Shown: one piece after another, positions 61,218 through 64,000 of the stretch
Layout of the letters: every line of letters starts with the position of its first letter
How positions within the stretch are numbered: position 1 is the first letter of the stretch
NCBI RefSeq assembly: GCF_002913225.1
Contig: NZ_PPAW01000003.1
Coordinates: 1 to 64,000, forward strand
Source of the DNA: Campylobacter concisus
GTDB taxonomy: Bacteria > Campylobacterota > Campylobacteria > Campylobacterales > Campylobacteraceae
Direction of reading: 5' to 3'
Length of the DNA stretch: 64,000 bases
The notes under the pieces: model-generated
Seen by the model: only the letters and a program-made list of their open reading frames with translations
Told to the model about the DNA's origin: nothing
The model's database searches: none
Made by a program: the position numbers and the translations under genes

Positions 61218-62102
61218 TTGCAAAATAACGCCTTTAAAACGCTAAAGAGCATAGCTACCGAGCACAACAAAAAGCTCATTTTGACCTTTGCTTTGGTGCT
61301 AGCAGAGAACGGACTTTTTCTAGCTTATCCGATATTTGCGGGCTTTGCGATAAACACAATTATGCAAGGAAATACGTTAAATGCCCTCATTTACGCACTT
61401 TTTGTGCTCATAGCGTGGCTTGTAGGAGCCATTAGGCGCCGCGTGGATACGCAAGTTTTTGCAAATATCTACGCAAAGCTTGCTGTAAATGTTATCATGA
61501 ATGAAAAACAAAATGCCAAAGACGACTCCGCTATCATCGCCAGAGTAGCGCTCTCGCGAGAGTTTGTAAATTTCTTTGAGACGCATTTTCCTATGTTTTT
61601 TACATCGGTCATTTCGATCATCGGCTCAGCGTCTATGCTCATCTTTGTCGAGCCAAAGGTTGCTGTGGCGTGCTTTGTAGTGATGATCGTTTTTCTTATA
61701 TTTTTACCAAGATATATCAAGAAAAATGACGACCTTTATCTTCGCTTAAATGACCGCTTAGAAAAAGAGGCAAAGGTGATAGGTGTTTTTAATAAAAGCA
61801 CGCTAAATAGGCACTATGATGTCGTTTCTAAATTTCGTATAGCGATCTCAAATAGGGAGGCGATGAGCTATTTTATCATCGGCATTAGCGCTTCGCTGCT
61901 TTTTTTGGTGGCGATAATAGTGCTAAGCTCGCAGCAGACAAATGCCGGCCACATCTACTCTGTGATGACCTATATATGGAATTTCGTCATCAGTCTTGAC
62001 GACTCGCCAAAGCTCATCGAGGAATTTTCAAATTTAAAAGATATAGGCAAGAGGATCGACGCCAAAAAGAAGGACAATGATGCACAACAAGAGCGTTCTT
62101 AG
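61218..62102 (+). CDS. ABC-transporter-type six-helix membrane protein without ATPase
   Basis: A 294-residue protein with about six helices in the ABC exporter transmembrane fold: an early NGLFLAYPIFAGFAINTI, a VGAIRRRVDTQVFANIYAKLAV coupling-helix-like region near residue 75, and later helices to residue 270. The nucleotide-binding domain is missing and no ATPase gene is adjacent; the chain simply ends at DAQQERS. It may match the family named ABC transporter six-transmembrane domain, whose activity is not clear. TTG 61218 follows AGGAATAA. It overlaps the CDF gene, so both may share a task. Confidence 0.72.
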   Translation: MQNNAFKTLKSIATEHNKKLILTFALVLAENGLFLAYPIFAGFAINTIMQGNTLNALIYALFVLIAWLVGAIRRRVDTQVFANIYAKLAVNVIMNEKQNAKDDSAIIARVALSREFVNFFETHFPMFFTSVISIIGSASMLIFVEPKVAVACFVVMIVFLIFLPRYIKKNDDLYLRLNDRLEKEAKVIGVFNKSTLNRHYDVVSKFRIAISNREAMSYFIIGISASLLFLVAIIVLSSQQTNAGHIYSVMTYIWNFVISLDDSPKLIEEFSNLKDIGKRIDAKKKDNDAQQERS

Positions 62103-62994
62103 AAATTCATTTTTTCTAATTTTCACGTTTATGATAGTTGAAGCCGTTTTTGGCTTTGTTTCAAACTCGCTTGCGCTTATTAGCGACGCATTTCACATGC
62201 TCTCAGACGCTGCGGCTCTCTTTTTGTCGCTGGTCGCTTTTAAGATCGCAGAAAAAAGGGCAAATTTACAAAAGACCTTTGGCTACAAAAGGGTCGAGAT
62301 CATCGCTGCTTTCATAAATGCCATCGCTCTTATCGCGCTGGCTATCTTTGTCATAGTCGAAGCTATCATCAGGCTTTTTAACGAGCCAGAGATAGAGGCT
62401 GAAACGATGCTTTTTGTTAGTATTTTGGGGCTTGTGGTAAATTTAGTCGTGGCTATTTATATGCATAAAAGTGCTGATACAAAAGAAAATTTAAACATGA
62501 AAGGTGCTTATTTGCACGTGCTTGGCGACACGCTTGGCTCAGTTGGCGCTATCGTCGCAGCGCTTCTTGTGATGAAATTTAACTTCACGCAGGCCGATAG
62601 CATCGCAAGTATCTTTGTCTCGCTGCTTATCATAAAAAGTGGCGCTAGCTTGCTAAAAGATAGCTTCAATATCCTGATCGAAGCCGTGCCGCTTAAGCTT
62701 GATACGGATGAAATTTTAGGCGTTATAAAGGGCGTAGATGGCGTTAAAATCGTGCATGACCTGCATATCTGGGCGATAAATGCTGGCACAAATGCGCTCA
62801 TAGCCCACGTGGTGGTGGATGATGCGTTAAGCGTGGCTGAAATTTCAAAGATGATAAAGCGCATCGAGCACGAGCTTTCTCACGTTGGCATCGGCCATGT
62901 CACGCTTCAGTTTGAGAGCGAGAGCCTTGGGCACAAAGATGATCTCATCTGCGAGCTAAATGATGAAGATGATCACTTTGGGCATCATCACTAA
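62080..62994 (+). CDS. Cation diffusion facilitator (zinc-type exporter)
   Basis: A 304-residue CDF transporter with six helices and a C-terminal cytoplasmic domain. Metal-site pairs are SDAFHMLSDAAAL (His and Asp of helix 2, near residues 34-46) and LHVLGDTLGS (His and Asp of helix 5, about residue 148). The end DDHFGHHH is His-rich. It should export zinc or a similar divalent metal from the cytoplasm. I prefer ATG 62080, five bases past AAGGA, over the adjacent ATG at 62077. It overlaps the end of the six-helix ABC-type gene. Confidence 0.9.
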   Translation: MHNKSVLRNSFFLIFTFMIVEAVFGFVSNSLALISDAFHMLSDAAALFLSLVAFKIAEKRANLQKTFGYKRVEIIAAFINAIALIALAIFVIVEAIIRLFNEPEIEAETMLFVSILGLVVNLVVAIYMHKSADTKENLNMKGAYLHVLGDTLGSVGAIVAALLVMKFNFTQADSIASIFVSLLIIKSGASLLKDSFNILIEAVPLKLDTDEILGVIKGVDGVKIVHDLHIWAINAGTNALIAHVVVDDALSVAEISKMIKRIEHELSHVGIGHVTLQFESESLGHKDDLICELNDEDDHFGHHH

Positions 62995-63031
62995 AATTTG
63001 AGTGAAATTTGACGCAAAAGGCTTAAATTTA

Positions 63032-63421
63032 ATGTTTCGCATAAAAAATGAATATCTAATAGTCGTGGCTATCGGTTTGCTTGGTATTTTTATGGATATG
63101 GTTCCTCTTATCGCAGTAAATTTCGTAGTAGCCTTGATTTGCGCTCTATTTTGTATGAAAAAGGGCTATATATTCATTTTGTTGCTGGCGTTAAATTTTG
63201 CTCTGTATTTTAATGCCATAGATGCTCCGTTTGAACAGCCAGAGCTTTGGACTTATCACGTGCCAGTGCTGGCAACTGCGACATACGGGCTTAGTGCTTT
63301 AGTTTATGCTTCAGCTTTTCTCGCTTTTTTACCGCTTTTTGCTTATCTTTATTTTTTATATTCACTTTGCGTTGTGCTCTGCGCTTTGCGTAAAAGTTTA
63401 AGAGCTAAATTTGAGCTTTAA
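63032..63421 (+). CDS. Small membrane protein, unknown function
   Basis: A 129-residue hydrophobic protein with about four helices (VVAIGLLGIFMDMVPLIAVNF, YIFILLLALNFALYF and two more near residues 85-125). I know no family. ATG 63032 has AAAAGG upstream; an upstream GTG at 63002 keeps the frame but has no ribosome site. It lies after the CDF gene on the same strand and before lepA. Confidence 0.6.
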   Translation: MFRIKNEYLIVVAIGLLGIFMDMVPLIAVNFVVALICALFCMKKGYIFILLLALNFALYFNAIDAPFEQPELWTYHVPVLATATYGLSALVYASAFLAFLPLFAYLYFLYSLCVVLCALRKSLRAKFEL

Positions 63422-63510
63422 ATTTAAGCCTTGCTAACCTAGCAAACTCATTTTTACTCAACTTTAACGATTTTTTTTATAAAATCGCCTAAAATTTAAC
63501 TAGGGATTTC

Positions 63511-64000
63511 ATGAAAAACATTAGAAACTTTAGCATCATAGCTCACATCGACCACGGCAAAAGCACGCTTGCTGATCGCCTCATTCAGGAGTGTGGCGCC
63601 GTAAGTGACCGTGAGATGAGCTCGCAGATAATGGACACGATGGACATCGAAAAAGAGCGTGGCATCACGATCAAAGCCCAGTCTGTCCGCCTAAACTACG
63701 CACTAAATGGGCAAAATTTTGTTCTAAATTTGATAGACACTCCAGGACACGTCGATTTTAGCTACGAGGTAAGCCGTAGCCTAGCTAGTTGCGAGGGCGC
63801 GCTGCTAGTCGTGGATGCTAGTCAGGGCGTAGAGGCGCAAACCATCGCAAACGTCTATATCGCGCTTGAAAATAACCTAGAGATCATCCCAGTCATCAAC
63901 AAGATCGACCTACCAGCGGCTGACCCTGCTAGGGTAAAAGACGAGATCGAGCACATCATAGGACTTGACTGCTCAGGAGCGATCGAAGTAAGCGCAAAAA
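63511..64000 (+). CDS. lepA: Elongation factor 4 (LepA), N-terminal part
   Basis: The first 163 codons of a translational GTPase that back-translocates ribosomes; the rest lies beyond the window. It begins [19 protein letters not shown], with the G1 motif AHIDHGKST, then [14 protein letters not shown] (G2), [16 protein letters not shown] (G3) and [12 protein letters not shown] (G4). ATG 63511 follows TAGGGA. The order [20 protein letters not shown] and ERGITIKAQ with this spacing is diagnostic for LepA as against EF-G or TypA. Confidence 0.95.
   Translation, partial: MKNIRNFSIIAHIDHGKSTLADRLIQECGAVSDREMSSQIMDTMDIEKERGITIKAQSVRLNYALNGQNFVLNLIDTPGHVDFSYEVSRSLASCEGALLVVDASQGVEAQTIANVYIALENNLEIIPVINKIDLPAADPARVKDEIEHIIGLDCSGAIEVSAK

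Noticed and set aside
1..64000. tRNA, rRNA or riboswitch
   Set aside because: I looked through the intergenic stretches and found no cloverleaf with a GTTC loop, no rRNA sequence and no known riboswitch core.

Overview
The window reads as the chromosome of a Campylobacter, most likely close to the C. concisus / C. curvus / C. fetus side of the genus (inference). The reasons are moderate-to-low GC with very frequent AAATTT words, ATG/TTG/GTG starts behind AAGGA-type ribosome sites, futalosine-pathway menaquinone synthesis (mqnC), an octahaem epsilon-Hao in place of NrfA, and gene orders I recall from C. jejuni: gyrA-lipoprotein-flgR-asd, rpiB-orf-apt-dedA-pepA-ychF, metG-orf-fbp-mobB-lipoprotein-slt-yggT-gltX, and metallophosphoesterase-psd. 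I see no rRNA, tRNA, insertion sequence, prophage or CRISPR array. Both window edges cut genes: a chemoreceptor start at 1-98 and lepA from 63511.

Layout. 1-4710: chemoreceptor fragment, an MFS carrier, two NlpE-like lipoproteins, an SPFH/NfeD pair read from a symmetric divergent promoter, and a small His/Met/Cys-rich lipoprotein. 4843-8929: mqnC, an M16 peptidase-like protein without the zinc motif, recG. 9256-12519: a small unknown gene and a FecBCD-type iron-complex importer. 12739-20032: quinol NO reductase norB, a DUF1523 protein, ybeY, queC, a lipoprotein, a short Hcp, and a protein that starts like a Mur ligase. 20033-27277: metG, fbp, mobB, slt, yggT, gltX. 27424-30641: mscL, a Crp/Fnr-type regulator and haoCA. 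30863-32780: a membrane metallophosphoesterase and psd. 32791-36056: an A/T-rich licABCD block (phosphocholine decoration of surface glycans). 36129-44537: ychF, pepA, dedA, apt, a coiled-coil membrane protein and rpiB; a DUF4139 protein; an M50 protease, lepB, folD. 44621-50439: a monohaem cytochrome, hemL, AtpZ-like and other membrane proteins, an MFS carrier, a FliK-like protein and FlhX. 50506-53621: a chemoreceptor, cheB, cheR. 53710-59507: gyrA, an LPP20 lipoprotein, a secreted protein, flgR, asd. 59553-64000: an Rrf2 regulator, a decayed NAD(P)-binding gene, a cupin with a double operator, a six-helix ABC-type membrane protein, a CDF metal exporter, a small membrane protein, lepA.

How the parts fit. 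Three reactive-nitrogen functions lie within 18 kb: norB (NO to N2O), hcp (NO or hydroxylamine detoxification) and haoCA (nitrite and hydroxylamine to ammonium), with a Crp/Fnr-family regulator directly before haoC. norB and hcp each carry an Fnr-like box (TTGAT-N4-GTCAT and TTGAC-N4-ATCAA) at nearly the same distance from a GATAAA-type -10, as expected for activation. The lic block sits between psd and ychF, is bounded by strong hairpins and has a different base composition, which suggests acquisition. The last region shows a strong sigma-70 promoter bracketed by two identical 23-bp operators (GTTGTAA-N9-TTACAAC), driving a cupin gene and the remains of an NAD(P)-binding gene.
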